NCBI GenBank assembly: GCA_900545055.1
Contig: UQXP01000071.1
Span: forward strand, 1-6,927
Direction: 5' to 3'
Length of the DNA: 6,927 nt
Source of the DNA: an uncultured Collinsella sp.
GTDB lineage: Bacteria; Actinomycetota; Coriobacteriia; Coriobacteriales; Coriobacteriaceae
The notes under the pieces were generated by a model. That model saw nothing but the letters and a program-made list of their open reading frames with translations. It searched no databases and was not told where the DNA came from. The translations under genes and the position numbers were made by a program. Shown here in pieces: positions 6,871 to 6,927 of this stretch. Position 1 is the first letter of the stretch, and each line of letters opens with the position of its first letter.

Positions 6871-6927
6871 CTACTCCTCCACGGCCTGCGTGCCGGCGGC
6901 ACGGGCCAAATCATCGATTGCCAGGGT
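6871..6927 (-). CDS. C-terminal end of the gene preceding nadC (partial)
   Basis: The minus strand from the right edge reads TLAIDDLARAAGTQAVEE and a TAG stop at 6873-6871, three bases before the nadC start. The ribosome binding site of nadC lies within its last codons, which marks it as part of the same operon. By common gene order it would be nadB (L-aspartate oxidase) or nadA (quinolinate synthase). The 18 residues show no motif that decides between them. Confidence 0.75.
   Translation of the reverse strand, partial: TLAIDDLARAAGTQAVEE

Overview
The window looks like chromosomal DNA of a high-GC Gram-positive bacterium, most likely a coriobacterium of the Collinsella type. This rests on the strong G/C preference at third codon positions, an actinobacterial-style heat-shock operon that ends in an HspR-type MerR repressor, and a clostridial-type 2[4Fe-4S] ferredoxin that points to an anaerobe. 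The genus is inferred from general familiarity with these protein sequences, not from a search.

Layout. Nearly all of the left two thirds is one minus-strand heat-shock operon, dnaK-grpE-dnaJ-hspR, transcribed from about 4.57 kb down to about 0.19 kb. DnaK is the Hsp70 chaperone, GrpE its nucleotide exchange factor, DnaJ (here a class B form without a zinc finger) its J-domain co-chaperone, and HspR the probable repressor, which would close a feedback loop. Hairpins lie in the dnaK leader, between grpE and dnaJ, between dnaJ and hspR, and over the hspR stop codon. A gene-free stretch of about 540 bases separates dnaK from a plus-strand gene for a 61-residue ferredoxin. This stretch holds a factor-independent terminator with no obvious gene in front of it, and the ferredoxin promoter. 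The ferredoxin gene ends at a perfect 16-bp bidirectional terminator. The right end is a minus-strand NAD-synthesis operon: the last codons of an upstream gene, then nadC (quinolinate phosphoribosyltransferase), then the nicotinate-responsive repressor gene niaR, whose start codon overlaps the nadC stop.

Most unusual feature. A 112-base repeat occurs twice (51-162 and 5349-5460), each time just past the 3' end of a minus-strand operon (hspR and niaR) and in the same orientation. A 68-base core differs at one position only, inside a hairpin loop. The 15-base arms that enclose the core differ at several positions but stay complementary, with five paired changes and one A/G mismatch. This pattern points to selection on a folded RNA (or DNA) structure. 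I do not recognise it as a named family; it is the best candidate here for an undescribed element.
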